A stretch of DNA of 64,000 nucleotides from Flaveria trinervia (GCA_025506515.1 CM046451.1:69631430-69695429), one strand, 5' to 3'; positions 22,103 through 34,738 are shown, counted from the stretch's first letter. Numbers and translations: made by a program. The notes: generated by a model not told the origin, from the sequence alone.

Positions 22103-23965
22103 AAGTCATCAGGTGATCCACTACAACACTAGGTAGAAGGAGGTAGTATGTTGAAGGAACAGGCAACTGTTAATACTACTTCACAACCAACTACTGATGA
22201 TGTTTCTCATTCATTCAATCAGCCCTCATTGAATTACTTTCAAACAGCAACTGGACAAAGTGTTCTAGTCCCTAAGCAGAATATGTCCATCCTGGATCTA
22301 TCTCTGCAACTGGAAGTGATTCCTCGTCTTAGCATTCACAACACTCATCCAAATGAAAACATCATAGGGAATGTCTCTGAGGGTGTGAGAACAAGAGGAC
22401 AGACTCATCAAGGGAATGTCTGCCTGTACTCATGCTTTCTATCTCAGATGGAACCCAAGAAGGTAGAAGATGCCTTAAAAGATAGTAGCTGGATTGAATC
22501 GATGCATGAGGAGCTGCTTCAATTATAGAGACAGAAGGTATGGAACCTATGTCCGCTACCATCTGGTCAAGTACCTATAGGTACCAAATGGGTTTTTAGA
22601 AACAAGAGAGATGATAGAGGCTTGATCGTCAAGAATAAGGCAAGACTTGTGGTTCAAGGATACACTCAAGAGGAAGGAATCGATTATACTGATGTCTTCG
22701 CACCAGTTGCAAGAGTTGAGGCAGTAAGGATCTTCCTTGCTTATGCTGCATCCAAGGACTTCACAGTATACCAACTTGATGTCAAGTGTGCTTTTCCATA
22801 CGAGGATATAGACAGGGAAGTCTATGTATGCCAACCTCCAGGATTTGAAGATCCACAGCACTCCAACTATGTGTGCAAATTGGATAAAGCTCTATATGGG
22901 CTGCACCAAGCACCTAGGCTGTGGTATGAGACTCTGTCTTAGTTTCTTCTAAAGAATGGCTATACTAGAGGTACCATTGACAAGACTCTCTTCATTAGAA
23001 AGTATGGAAAGGATATTTTGCTCGTACAAGTCTATGTTGATGACATCATATTTGGTTCCTTAAATGACCAAATGTGCAAGGACTTTGAAAGCATTATGAA
23101 GAAGAAGTTTGAGATGAGCTCCATGAGGAAAATGGACTTTTTCCTTGGAATTCAGGTAAAGCAACTCACGGAAGGGTTCTTCATTAATCAATCTAAATAT
23201 GTGTTTGACATCTTAGAAAGATTTGAGATGAAGGATTGCAAGCCTGCCAAGACACCCATACCCATAACCATAATCTTTGTCCTGACCTTGAGGGGGAGGA
23301 TACTGATCAACATCAGTATAGGGCAATTATTGGTCCTCTGATGTATCTAACAGCAAGTAGACCTGATATCATGTTTGCTACTTGCATCTCTGCAAGATAT
23401 CAGGCTGCTCCTAAGGTGTCTCACCTGGCTGCTATTAAGAGAATCTTCAGATACCTCAAAGGAGCACCTAAACTAGGTCTCTGGTATCCCAGAAACAAGG
23501 ATTTCAATCTTTATGGATACTCTGACAGTGACTATTGAGGCTGCAATATTGACAAGAAATCCATATCAGGAGGATGTCAATTTCTTGGTGGAAGGATAAT
23601 CTCATGGCAATGCAAGAAACAATCCTATGTCTCTACATCAACTGCTGAAGCTGAATACATTGTTGCTGCTAGCTGCTGTGCTCAACTGCTATGGATTCAA
23701 AATCAGTTGTTAGACTATGGATTCAACTTTATGAGTACTCCTATCCATATTGACAACAACAGTGCCATCTCCATTACTGAAAATCCAGTGAAGCACTCCA
23801 AGACTAAGCACATTGACATCAGGTATCATTTCATTAGAGACATTCATGAGAAAAATCTAATCAAGTTAATCAAAGTTGCTTGAAATGAAAAATATGTTGA
23901 TCTGTTTACCAAAGCTTTTGAAGAACAAAGGTTAAGTATCTCATAACAGCTATGGGGATGATAAA
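22103..23965 (+). pseudogene. pol: Element B reverse transcriptase and RNase H (broken)
   Basis: The region upstream of RT starts near 22148 with the LRIHNTHP-like segment at about 22325. A TAG at 22526-22528 interrupts the start of RT. The core runs through KARLVVQGYTQEEGIDYTDVF and LDVKCAFPYED to the catalytic YVDD at 23033-23044. A stop at about 22940 and a frameshift near 23250 break it. RNase H (from about 23505) has a stop at 23536-23538, where GYSDSDY should be followed by Ala or Gly. It keeps the STAEAEYI and HIDIRYHFIRD segments before a further stop near 23881. The translation fades out near 23965. Confidence 0.9.
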
Positions 23966-24553
23966 CATTGATTATCTGATCTCTTTTGAAAACCTCTTTA
24001 ATATGTAAGTCTTGTGTCAATACAATTTAAGCCCTGTTACAAGAAATTCTCTCTGAAATTTTCTAAGTGTAAATTCCTTCCAAAGAGAAATTAACCTTCG
24101 GAAGATACTCTCATATCTTCCGAAGCAAAATTTCTCAAAGGATAACTTTCTTCTTGGAAAAATTTTTGGCCTCAGAAGAAGCGATTGATTATACATCAGA
24201 TCTACTTCCGAAACCTACAAGTTCTCTATTCGGAAGCAACTCTAACCTTCGGAAGCAAAGATTTGGCTTCAGAAGTAAGAATTGCCTTCGGAAGACGAGT
24301 TACCTTCGGAAATGTTTGACACTCGGAAGAGAGATTTCACTGTGTAATGTAAATTCCTTGGGCCCCACACTGTAAAAAGCAAAGATTTTGTGAATGATGT
24401 CGGATTATTTAACTGATTTTAACCTTACCACCACTGTCACTTCATCCACTAAACCATCACATCACCTTATCCTAACCCTCATTACCGCCTCTCCACAATC
24501 TTTTAAATAATCTCGACTATTCACTTTCACTTTCTTACTTGCAAATTTTACAG
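23966..24553 (+). other. Element B pol-env spacer
   Basis: No gene is supported. The spacer holds the CTTCGGAAG word array listed next. It ends in a T-rich run with an acceptor-like ATTTTACAG (to 24553), 61 nt before the env-like ATG. Confidence 0.7.
24090..24330 (+). repeat. CTTCGGAAG / CTTCCGAAG array in element B spacer
   Basis: About ten words lie in 240 bp. One pair, CTTCGGAAGAT (24096-24106) facing ATCTTCCGAAG (24115-24125), forms a perfect 11-bp inverted repeat with an 8-nt loop. The same word fills the U3 of the B LTRs. Confidence 0.9.
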
Positions 24554-24614
24554 CCCTAGAAAATTCTCCTACTCAACTTTACCCAGCTCAAATCATCCCC
24601 ATTCAACCTTCCAA

Positions 24615-27600
24615 ATGGCCTTTAACCCTCAGCACAATCAAGTCGCACTTCTTGATTCAACAAGAGATGCTGACTGCTCAGATACTGTCTCCTTTCTAAC
24701 CCAATCTTCCTACTACACCGCTCTGACTGTTAACCCCATAATTTACTCAAACCATATGTCTGAATTTTGAGCAAATGGTCAGATTGAAATCCTAAACATG
24801 GTTCGTGTCATTCGATCGAGCATCTGTGGCCAGGAGTTCGTCATTTCTGAATAGCTCATCAGGGAGCATTTAGAGCTTCATGATGAGGGCGCTCCAACGG
24901 AATTCCACAAATCAGACTTGGATGATTCTTATCTTCAAATGGGATATGGTGGAGACGTTAGCAGGTCAACTATCTACAAATTTAACTTCTCGTACAAATG
25001 GAAGTTCCTGCTACACGTGGTCTTTCACTGCTTGTCGAATAAATTCGGGAGATGGGATCAAATCCCATATGAACTTGGTGCCTTGTTCATGGGTTGGTAA
25101 AAAGTCTCCGCTTCAACTATTCAAGATTTGTGCTGACTAACCTCATGGGAAATCTTCAAAAGGACACATTCTTCATGTATCCCAGGTTTCTCAAGCACAT
25201 AATCAACTGCGAGCTAGACTAGAGCAAGCTTGTCTGTGCAGCTGCTCTGTCTACTTCTCAAATGAGGCCAACCATCCTCAAGACTTTGAAGAGAGTGTCC
25301 ACCAACTTCACACGAAGAGATACCGCACTTCTTCCAAGTATGACTAAGCCAACGACTCCTGGTGACATCACTGTTAGCCCCACAGGTGATGAACCCCCAC
25401 CAGCAACTACCCCCACAATGCCAACACTACCTTCTTGACCCATCACCATCACTTATCATAGACGCCCCAAACAAACCCTTATTCAATCTACTCTGATTGA
25501 ACAAGCCCTCCTGTTCAACCCAAAAAGGCTAGAGTGGAACAAAGGGCTCCCACTCAGCCTGAGGTCCAACCATCCTTCACAATTGACCTCAGTATGGGTC
25601 CTGAGTCTCCTCAGTCTCAGATCCATGAGCCCATAACCCAAGCTGAAAGCCCTCAGGGTGAGTCTCTATACTCCCCTGAGCAGCCAAAAAGGGACAACCC
25701 TATCACAGGCTCAATATCTTTAGATATTGATCAACGTCCTGGGTCATTAGGTTACACTTCCATATCTTTTACTGACCTTTTAATTAGAACTGATGAAGAG
25801 ATTATGTCTCTTAAGGTCAATGAAGTTGATCCACAACACCCTCTTAAGGATCAACAGAGCCCAGAGAGACCTCTTATCTCTAGCCCACATCAGCAAAGCC
25901 CTACTGAGGTGAGTCCCACTGATGTGGACAGAACTCATGTAGATTCAGCTGCCACTACTAGAGGATTCTCAGTGGATCCTCAGGACAGTGGTAACATCAC
26001 TGAGACTGAATCTATGGCAACCATGCCATTTGATGACTCTTAAAGAGACATCTTCGAGCAAGGGAAACCAGGGTGCCCAGAAACCATATCTGGTGGTGAG
26101 GATGAACATACAAGGTATGTTACCTCATCTCCCTGTGATTCTTCACAAGAAGATGAGGGAAGAATGCAAGTTACCATCCATGACCTACTTTCTAAAGTCT
26201 CAAATCTTGAATCCAAGGTTAGGACTTTAAAGGATAGGTCTGCCACTCAGCAACTTGAGATTGAAACTCTCAAGGCCAAACTAGCTGAGAAACACATTGA
26301 GAGGTCTGTTAGGCATGTACCAATTCAGGTCTCCTTGACCTCTTCCTCTAGCTCATCAAGCTCTCAGGATGATGCTACCAAAAAGGGGGAGAGTGTTCAG
26401 AGACAAAGTCAAAGACAAGAGGAAACCCAAAGTCAAGCTCTCACTTCCTTGAGATCAAAGTATACAGTGCAACAAGCTTCAATCTTCCCTGAGCCTCCTC
26501 CAGTTGTTATTCAAATGGATCAAAGGATGCTCCAAGATCTCAATAGGTTCTTTAACAAGTTCCTATTGGAATCTCTCATAGAACAGCCAAGCCCTGATAT
26601 GTCTGTGATCTACTTCGAAGCTCAAGAGCTTCGGAGGTTAAATGCACCTTCTCCCACTTTTGAGGAAGTTGGTCAACCTAAGGTCCAAGTGGAACCTAAG
26701 ATTAACTTCGAAGGGGAAACAGGACTGATGGCCCAGCAACTGAAACTGTTAGGACAGATAGTGCATTTTCACAGACTTCCAAAGCACAATTCAAAGCCTC
26801 GGAAGAAAAAGTTTAAACTTCCGAAGCTGAGATTGCTGCTGCGAAAGGACTATTCTCTTTATCTGATGATCTAATAGTCACAGATGCAATCCTAGAACTC
26901 GCATATGAGGTTAATAAAGAGGATTTTCTCACTCAACCTTTAGCTCCAACATCTGCATTAACTCCAGCTCCCATCTCTACTACTCAACCTGAATCTTCTA
27001 TCCAAGAACCCCCAAAGTCAGTACTTTCGAAGACATCAAAGGAAAGAGGAAGATGACTTCGGAAAGCTTCAGGAGGAAGAAAGGTTGAAGAAACTCAATA
27101 GAAAAGGTGGGCTGATGGCTGGAAAACTGTTAGCTACAAGTACTAAAGCAGCTGCAGCCAACCAGGAGGCAGTCAACAACTGAAAAAGGGTAGAGATTAT
27201 CTATAGACTTGTTAGTCTAGAAGCTGCAACTGAGGATGCATTCCTGCTACCATTAGAGGAGTTAATAAAGCTGGAAAAGGCAACCTTGCTCCTAAAACAG
27301 CAAAAAGAAGAAGCTGCAAGGTTGGCCCTGGAAGAAGAAATGGAGAGAAAGGAAAAAGAAGCTAATCTACAGCTCAGGAGGGACAGGATAACTTTCCTAA
27401 CCTCCAAAGGTTTCTCTTAAGAAGAATTATCTCCACATAACAATTATATGATTGTATGGGTCTTTAAGAAAGAGCGAGATCAAATGGAGAAAGAGAGAAA
27501 GAGAGTAGAAAGGGAAAAGCTTTTGAAAAAGAAGAAGAAGGAAGAGGAACAGGACTGACCGCTGCCAAGAAAATAGGTGAGAAAGCCTGGATGAAAAGCT

Positions 27601-28715
27601 ATCTCAGAGCTCATGGATTCTCTGGCTGGTAGGTGGGTCCTATGTCAGAAAAGACTCTCCAGCGACATGTCAGTGACATTAAGGCTGACATTCGCACGGG
27701 GAAGAGGAAGGAGATGTACAGAAGGGGACAGGGGATAACCTTCAAAGCAATCACTCAACCCAAACTCCAAACCCAACCACAACCTGAAACCATACCGTTT
27801 TCACTCCCCATCAAAACCGAACCAACCACTGAACCATTCACCCCTGAACCTACACCATCACTTCTACCAACTCCTTCACCTCAACCACCTAAACTTCCCA
27901 TCATCCAACCCAAAACTCTAGCCAGAACCCAAACACCTCAACCGACCCTTCAACCCTTTAGACCTTCCCCTTAGCCTTCTAAACATCTCTCCTTAGAAGA
28001 ATTCAAAGCAGTCAAGACAAGGCACATAAAATGTACAACTCTGAGCGATATCTCCTGTGAGGAGGATTCAGTCCAATTGACCTATGTTGACGGATCCTCA
28101 AGTTCCCTCACTAGAGATCAATCTCTTGATCTGCCTAGAGGAACTTTGGACCAAGCTGCAAGTCTCCTTGTCCTCAATTCAGACACTTTGAATGAGGAAG
28201 AAAAGAAGTTAAGGAGAAGGCTGGTGACTCTACTCGATACGAAGAAAATCGACAGGATGCCAAGACAACCTCTTGCACCTAGAAAGAAGATCATCCGGTG
28301 GAGGTTTGAAAACTCATCTCACAACTTTGTTGTTGAAAAGACATTCTTTAACCCTTCAAACTTTGAGATATCTTCCTATATCAAAAGTCATCTTGGCAGC
28401 CTTCATATGGCCGAACTAACTGCTAGAAGTAAGGCTGAAGCAGAGTGGAAACTGAGAGAGGAAGAGGAAAGGAAGGGATCAGCAACCCAAGGCAAAGCCT
28501 TTCTACAAATGGTTGAAGGCCCTGAAGTAGAATCCATAGTTAGATGGGAATATGACTATAACTCCCGTCAACTAACTCTTTTCAGGGGGCATAACAAAGG
28601 GTACATGTCATTCAGAGTGATAGACTGGATCTCCTATCCACCAATGACTTGTACAAGCTTCTCAACACCACTTTCGGGAAGAACAAAGAGACTGACAAAT
28701 ATCTTTTATCCCTAG
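24615..28715 (+). pseudogene. Element B env-like gene (broken)
   Basis: The ATG at 24615 starts MAFNPQHNQVALLDST, which parallels the G start (HNQVALLRSK). Stops near 24767 and 24852 and frameshifts break the N-terminal domain, which includes KWKFLLHVVFHCLSNKFGRWDQIP (about 25000-25070) and FFMYPRFLKH (about 25170). Ser/Thr/Pro-rich and acidic stretches follow (25534-26043), then a coiled-coil segment (26164-26400) and a helical region. A Pro-rich linker is at 27760-27975, and a C-terminal domain at 28077-28715. CTTCGAAG and CTTCCGAAG words occur within it (26618, 26800-26830). No signal peptide or membrane span is visible. The function of this family is unknown. Confidence 0.8.
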
Positions 28716-28765
28716 TGTTGAAAGCTTTGAGAAGCAAGAATGAGTGAGGTTTTGGTAGCATTAGC

Positions 28766-28776
28766 CTAGGGGAGTT
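28766..28776 (+). other. Polypurine tract of element B
   Basis: CTAGGGGAGTT abuts the 3' LTR start TGTTGGATC and parallels the tracts of D and G. Confidence 0.8.
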
Positions 28777-29635
28777 TGTTGGATCTAGAAAGGCTAGTGC
28801 AACCAAAACCAAGTCACTTAGAAGATTTTGGTACAACAAATAAAGGACTTCCGAAGCCTTGTGTGGAACTTCCGAAGGAAAAAGGAGATCTTCCAAAGAC
28901 AAAGTGTAAAGCTTACTTCCGAAGGAAAAGTTCCAACTTCTGAAGATAAAGAACCTACTTTCCAAGTTCAAGACTTAGAAAGAAAGATCTGAAGTCAACT
29001 TCTGAAGCATAGAAATACTCAAGCCTCAGAAGTATAAAAGCCACTTCCGAAGTATAAGTGGGTTCGGAAGAACTTGTTCTTCTGAAGCCAACTTACCTTC
29101 GGAAATCACTGCTATTATCCAGTGGACATAAGTATGGCCTGCCTGACACTCTGCTGCAAATCTCTGAGATACTGCACGGTGTTTTGTCAAAAGCCATGCA
29201 GTTGACCATACTTTTATCCACTGTTACCTTTTATGTTAGTACAGTTGCCATCTTTAGTTGGTGACATAAGGTAAGTCATGGACATGTCATGACTATCATA
29301 TGTTAGATAATACTTTATCTAAGATACCTTAACTTTAGCATTGTAGTATATGCTTTAGTCTTAGGTTTCCAGCTGGTATCAAAGTATATCCTGCTGTAGG
29401 ATCTAGTAATATATCTCTTTGTGTAACTCATATATCATGCTTGTAAGAGTCTGGTAATATCTTGAGTTGAAAAGTAATATATACAAGTGCCTTGAAAATT
29501 TATTTATGTGTGCTCCTTACTACTTATTATATTATTATCAAGTCTTGTAAAAGACTTTACTTCATCTGAATTGAGTGTTTCTATAAGTGAGTTTGAGAGA
29601 AATCCAAGTGTTTAAGTGACAAACCCGATCCAGCA
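28777..29635 (+). repeat. Element B 3' LTR (859 bp)
   Basis: It begins TGTTGGATC and ends GATCCAGCA, and is followed by the second CTTGC duplication (29636-29640). It aligns over its whole length with 19243-20104. Words at 28850-29105 keep or lose the CCG independently of the 5' copy. Confidence 0.95.
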
Positions 29636-29640
29636 CTTGC

Positions 29641-30763
29641 TGAGTTTCAGTAGGAGGTCCAGGTTGTGTGTCTCTGGTTGTTCAACCTTAACCTCCACTT
29701 CAGGTGGGGCTTGACTTGGAGTGGAGTGTAAGTCAATGAGCTCTCCATTTTTGATCTTCTGCTTGATCACCCTAATATGCTCATCCATAGTGGATAGAGA
29801 CATGGGGCCAAGTCTCCTTCCGAAGAATCCATATAGCTTCAAGAAGCTCATCATCCTCTGCCTATCCACAGACTTCTTCATGCTCTTTTGGATGATGGCT
29901 CTTGATTTTGTAGCTTCTTCCCTTAGTTTCTTCTTAGTTGTCTTTCTGTCCTTGATTATCTCAAGTTTAAGTTGTTTTAAGTACTCAAACTCAACATAGT
30001 CATAGGACAAGGGAAGGAGTGCATCTACCTGATGGAAGCCTGTGGCACTCAGGTAGTTAATCATCTTGATCCTTTCTTCTTCTTGTCTACCTGAGGTCTT
30101 GTTGGACCACATCTTCTTGTGCAGGACATTCCTGAACTGGGAAGAGGGTAGGCATATCCTTGTACACTCTTTTTCTTCTTCTCTCTTCTTTGACATGTAC
30201 TAGAAGTTCTGAATCTTTTGCTTCCTTCTTCTCCTTTGATCTTTCCAAATCAACTAGTTCATTCAGTTCTTCTAAGGGAAGAGAGATGACACTATCTATG
30301 TCATAGTTCCTTGTCTGCAGGTAATTTATCCTGACTACCCTTAACTCATCATTCTGAGTATCTGGTCTGGGGGTAGCCCTGATAGCAGACTCCATGAGTC
30401 TTGATGACTCAGCAGAGGAACTTTCTCCCCTTAGCCTCCTTTTCCTCTCTCTCTCCTCCTCATCAATCTCCTCAGATGTCATCTTTCTTTTCCCTTTTTC
30501 ACACACAGACCTTTGTGACTCAGGGTGGAGAGAGCTTTGGCCTTCATTGCTTGTTGCAGCATCTAAGCACTGTCCAGAGAGAGGTTGAGAAGCACCTTCA
30601 CTAGCAGGGGTCTCAATAGGAGTGTGGATCTCTGCAGCATTGATGATGATGAGACAAGGGTCTCAGGTTCTTCCACCGGGCCTTCAGTCAAGGTTTCCCC
30701 TATGAAACTAATCTTAGGGTCGCCTTAACATCCATTTGAACGATGGCTTTGCCTGATTGCCTA
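29641..30763 (-). pseudogene. Element G env-like gene, middle part
   Basis: This is the stretch of the G env-like gene between insertions D and B. Two long frames (30506-30087 and 30196-29612) overlap in different phases. They encode highly charged helical protein with Glu/Arg-rich runs, including KKREEEKECTR and GFFGRRLGPMSLSTMDEHIR. The latter matches the GFSGW..VGPMSEKTLQRHV segment of B near 27620-27665. A frameshift near 30150 and another near 30600 break it. The coding text continues at 43149 upstream and 19237 downstream. Confidence 0.82.
30759..30763 (+). other. Target-site duplication GCCTA of element D, left copy
   Basis: GCCTA recurs exactly at 43144-43148, directly after the D 3' LTR. 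Confidence 0.93.
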
Positions 30764-30819
30764 TGTTAGACCAAAAGAACCAATGAGCCTGATCAGAAAA
30801 ACCTGTAAGTCCCACAGAC

Positions 30820-31080
30820 ATCACAACAACTGCTGAAGACTTGATCAGCTATTTGACAAAGTCTGAAGAGCAACAGCTGAAGACTAAAGTACTGAAGACT
30901 TAAACAGCTGAAGACTAAAGTACTGAAGACGTCAACAGCTGAAGACCAAAGTCTGAAGACTTCAACAGCTGATGACTAAAGTACTGAAGATCAACAACTG
31001 AAGACTAAAGTACTGAAGACCAACACCTGAAGTACAAAGACTGAAGACATCAGCTGATGACAACAGCTAAAGTTCAAGTA
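30820..31080 (+). repeat. U3 array of CAGCTGAAGA-CTAAAGTACTGAAGA units, element D 5' LTR
   Basis: Units with a 29-bp core period repeat with small changes. Further copies of CTTCAG and CAGTAGTTT words continue to about 31330. Related words refill the pol-env spacer of the same element (38012-38600). Confidence 0.87.
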
Positions 31081-31386
31081 CGAGTACTGAAGCCTTCAGA
31101 GTTTGTTACAACAGCTAAAGAAGCATTCTTCAGTTGTTGTGATGGTTTCCTTTCAGTAGTTTTCTTTTATGTTTCAGTATTTGTAAAATGACTAAAGAGC
31201 ATGTTCTTCAGTCGTTGTAGTTTTAGTAGTTTCTTTTTCAGTAGTTGTAGTGATAGTTAAGACTTAGTATTTTTGTAAGAAGATGTCAGCTGTTTTGACA
31301 TCTTTAGTAGTTGTGTTAACTTTCAGTAGTCTGAATAATTCTATTAGATGTCACTATCAAATGACATCAGCAGACGTCACATCTCC

Positions 31387-31394
31387 TATATAAG
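31387..31394 (+). promoter_or_regulatory. TATA box of element D 5' LTR
   Basis: TATATAAG is conserved in both LTRs (second copy 42902-42909), downstream of the word array and about 240 nt before the LTR end. Confidence 0.65.
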
Positions 31395-31630
31395 GAATGT
31401 TCCACCACGACATATCTTATATAAGGGATGATTGACCTGATTGTATGTGTGACATTTTGCCACCATGAAAGCGCGTATTGAATGAAATATTTGATTTGCA
31501 GAATTCTTTCTATAATCGTTTGCTCTTACTTTGAATATCAACTGTATTCTTGTGAATTGTCTAATTCATTGTTTGATTTCCGTTGCAATACTCTCTAATC
31601 AATCAAACGTAGATCACTGATCCTAACAAT

Positions 31631-31640
31631 TGGTATCAGA
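31631..31640 (+). other. Primer binding site of element D
   Basis: TGGTATCAGA, two bases after the LTR end, matches ten bases complementary to initiator tRNA-Met; the next bases (CAGG) no longer match. Confidence 0.85.
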
Positions 31641-31856
31641 CAGGTTAATCATTGATCAATCTAACAATTGATCATTGAAACTGCTAATCGATATCTGCAT
31701 TTGATTGAATTAGTATATTTGCAAGAATCGGTTATAGTTCAATTGAATCTCTGCTACTTTCGTTTTATTGCTTTTTGTTTTCTCTTGGTTCAATTTGGTT
31801 TGTTGTGTTTTGTTCTAAATTTGTTAAAACTTAATTGATTTTGGTTGAATCTGAGA

Positions 31857-34712
31857 ATGACTACTCCTTCTAATGACCCTCACAATACCGGTTCTTCAAC
31901 CAAGCCTCCGATGCTGGTTAGGACTGAGTATAACATATGGTAACGAAGAATGCTTCATCACCTGTCTGTTAAAAGTTCAGGTTGTTGGACATCGGTGGTA
32001 CATGGTCCACATAAGCCTATGGTGAACAATCCGGAAACCAATCAAATGGTTCCGAAAAAGAAGGAACAATACTCAGATAAAGATCGGAAACTGTTTGAGA
32101 TTGACGCTAAAGCCCATGGAATACTGGCCATGGCACTGCTGAATGAAATCTATTAAGGGCTTATGCATCATGAAACTGCTCATGACCTCTGGAATGCACT
32201 AAAGGAACAATTCGGTGGAACTGATGAGGTCTTAGCAAACAATAGAGAAATCCTTGCCCAACAATATGAAACATTCTCTCATAGGAAGGGTGATACACTG
32301 ACTCAACAGTTTGAGCGTTTTTCCAGTTTGATCTCTGAGCTAAAAATGGTCAAACATGAATATACCAATAGCCAGATGAACAATAGATTCCTTAGATCAC
32401 TGCCTGAGAGATGGGACACATACACTATTGTCCTACGCTCCAGTGCAAATCTGGATAAACTATCTCTCACCCAACTTCATGGGAAACTGCTTACATTGAG
32501 AGAAAGATAGAGCAGAAAAGGAAACTGGCATCATCAGGAAAGCTCACTGATGACTTTGTACCAGGGAACACTGCCTTAGTTGGTCATGAGTCAGAATATG
32601 CTGCATCTGAAAGTAATTATGATGAGCATATAGATTTCTCTTCAAACAGTTCAGATCATGCATTTGTTGGTGTTGATAGTCACTCAGGTTGTAATAGTGA
32701 CAATTTATGTTTTATCATGGTGATTTGAAAGGAATTGCTGATGATAATCTAGAAGAGATGGATATTCTAAGCCAAATGGCCTTGATTAATATCAGATCTC
32801 AGAAGTTCTACAAGAGGACTGGCAGGAAATTCCAGGACTCTCTGGCAAAACCAAAGTTGGTTTTGACAAGAGTAAGTTAAGGTGTCAGAAATGCCAAAGG
32901 CTTGGACACTTTGCAAGAGAGTGTAGATCATTTGGATCTAACTCCTCTGCACCCTTTGTCACTTTTCCAAGCACTAGTCCCCAAAACAGGGGGCAACATC
33001 CTGCTAGTTCTGGTCATCATTCAAACCTGTTTCGCTTGCATATTTTGTCCCTCAGGGTCCAATGTCATATCCGTATCCCTGCTATTACATGCCTCAGCCA
33101 AATCCAGTTCAAGTTCCTACTGCACAAGAACCACAAGCATTACCTGAGCCTCTACCATCTCAATCACAATCTCATCACAGCTTTTTCACCCCTGGTAATG
33201 TTGACTGGAGCAGTTTACCAGATGATCTCTCTGGTACTGAGCAAATTTGCTGTGATGGTCAACATGGTGGTGAACATCCTTTTGGGAATCTTGCACTCAT
33301 GGCCCTGGAATCTACTGAGAGTTCATGCTCCAATGCATCTTCGTCACAGGTAACCCAGGTATCCTCTGAGGCTAAGGCCAAGCTTTGTTCTGAATCATGC
33401 ATAGATGCATTTGTCTCTATTAGAGAAGCAAATGTAGCTGTAATTAATCAAAATCTAGAGCTTGAGCAAACTATTTCCAAAAGAAAGGCTGAATATGAGT
33501 CTGTCCTTAAGGACAAAGATGATGAGATTTATAAGCTTAAATGCCAATTAAATGATGAAAAGGCTAAGCTAGAGGTCATTCTTGAGAACCATAAGGAACT
33601 CAAAGAAAAACTTGCAGTTACCCAAGTTGAGTGTGACCGTTGGGTGTCATCCTACAAGGGATTTGAAATGTTGCTCAGTAAGCAATCAGCTTCGAATGTG
33701 AAGTTTGGAATTGGTTACAACCATATTGCACCTCCAATAGATTTTACTCCAAAACCAATAGTAAAATCTGAAGGTGAAAGCAATCTCCAAACCACATCAT
33801 CATGTGCATCATCCTCAAGTGATCTCTCAAAATCACAGGATGAAATAAGGGTTGATACCTGACAAGTCAATTGGCGGATGGGTTAACTACTGATAAGCAC
33901 ATGAAGCTGAGTATTTCAGATGTGTCCCTCAAAGTAACTTAGTACTAAAGGGCTAGTTACAACAACTAAAAGCATTTCAAATCAGCTAAAATAAATGGAT
34001 TAACAACTGCTGACAAAGAACACTAAAGAACACTCTTCATTTGTTACAGATTCTTCAGTACTGAACAAAAGTACTGAAAGGAGGAAAGTACTGAAGAGCA
34101 CACCTTCAATAGTTTTCACATCAGCAGTTTTCAATCCAAGATAAAGAATAAGCCATGTGAAATATGTGTAAATTCATCATCTTTCTGATGAATGTTGGTA
34201 CAGAAAGGGTTCCAAACTCAACAGAGATAAGCTCATTAAAATCCAATGGATGAAATGAAAACTGAGTTTGAGACCAAGTTTGTACCGCAATCATTCCATT
34301 ATGATAAACCCAAGCCTTCAACCAAATCCAAAAAGAAGGATAAGGTTCATCACAAAACAGCTGATGGTGCTCCTCATGATAAACATCAGACTAAGTCTTT
34401 TAATTTTAAGGAGGAAATGGTGGATCACAGGAACTCATCAAACACAAGTAGTGATATGTCACAAGAGCTGAAAACTTGGCTACAAATCAGACACAACTTG
34501 TTATGACGGTTTAGCATTTGTTGGGGAAGTTAACCAACTAGATGCACCTGTGATCAAATCACTGAAAAAGCATTCCAAGCCCAAATCCAAGGAATCTATT
34601 TCAGCACATCTCCTTCTTCATCAACTGTTAATCATAAGAAACAGTTATGGTTGCACCTATTGATGAAAATAGACCCAAAACCAAAAAGGTTTGGGTCTCA
34701 AAATCTAACTAG
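31857..34712 (+). pseudogene. gag: Element D gag with knuckle and coiled-coil extension (broken)
   Basis: The ATG at 31857 opens MTTPSNDPHNTGSSTKPP, and a TAA stop follows near 31941. The capsid domain continues in pieces (31950-32156, 32163-32510) with the HDLWNALKEQFGG and LRSLPERWDTYT blocks. A CCHC knuckle is at 32883-32924 (CQKCQRLGHFAREC). The frame at 33062-33862 carries a Ser/Pro-rich part, then a Glu/Lys-rich coiled coil (about 33420-33700) and the conserved FGIGYNHIAPP segment, which parallels LGTNEIAPPH in F. The region 33863-34700 is damaged, with Lys-rich patches. The gene ends KVWVSKSN-TAG at 34710-34712. Confidence 0.85.
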
Positions 34713-34738
34713 TTTTTCTTTTATGCAGGGTTCTTCAA
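34713..34738 (+). promoter_or_regulatory. Splice-acceptor-like site between element D gag and protease
   Basis: TTTTTCTTTTATGCAG, 26 nt after the gag stop, is a strong match to a plant 3' splice site. It sits at the same place as in A, B, E, F and G. Confidence 0.55.

Larger units (their letters stand above)
19243..29635 (+). mobile_element. Element B: Sirevirus with both LTRs, inserted in the G env-like gene
   Basis: Both LTRs are complete (862 and 859 bp), with primer site, polypurine tract and an exact 5-bp duplication. Inside are a gag reduced to its two ends, protease-integrase in one long frame, RT-RNase H, a spacer, and an env-like gene. Because the LTRs and duplication are intact, the insertion is structurally complete although most of gag is gone. 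Confidence 0.95.
30764..31628 (+). repeat. Element D 5' LTR (865 bp)
   Basis: It runs TGTTAGACC to TCCTAACA. A tandem word region (about 30820-31080) mixes CAGCTGAAGAC and TAAAGTACTGAAGA units. Two TATA-like sequences, TATATAAG (31387-31394) and TTATATAAG near 31418, follow. The 3' copy is 27 bp longer. Confidence 0.95.

Noticed and set aside
24880..25140. Two overlapping frames read as separate small genes
   Set aside because: One is the damaged N-terminal env-like domain of element B and the other its out-of-frame shadow.
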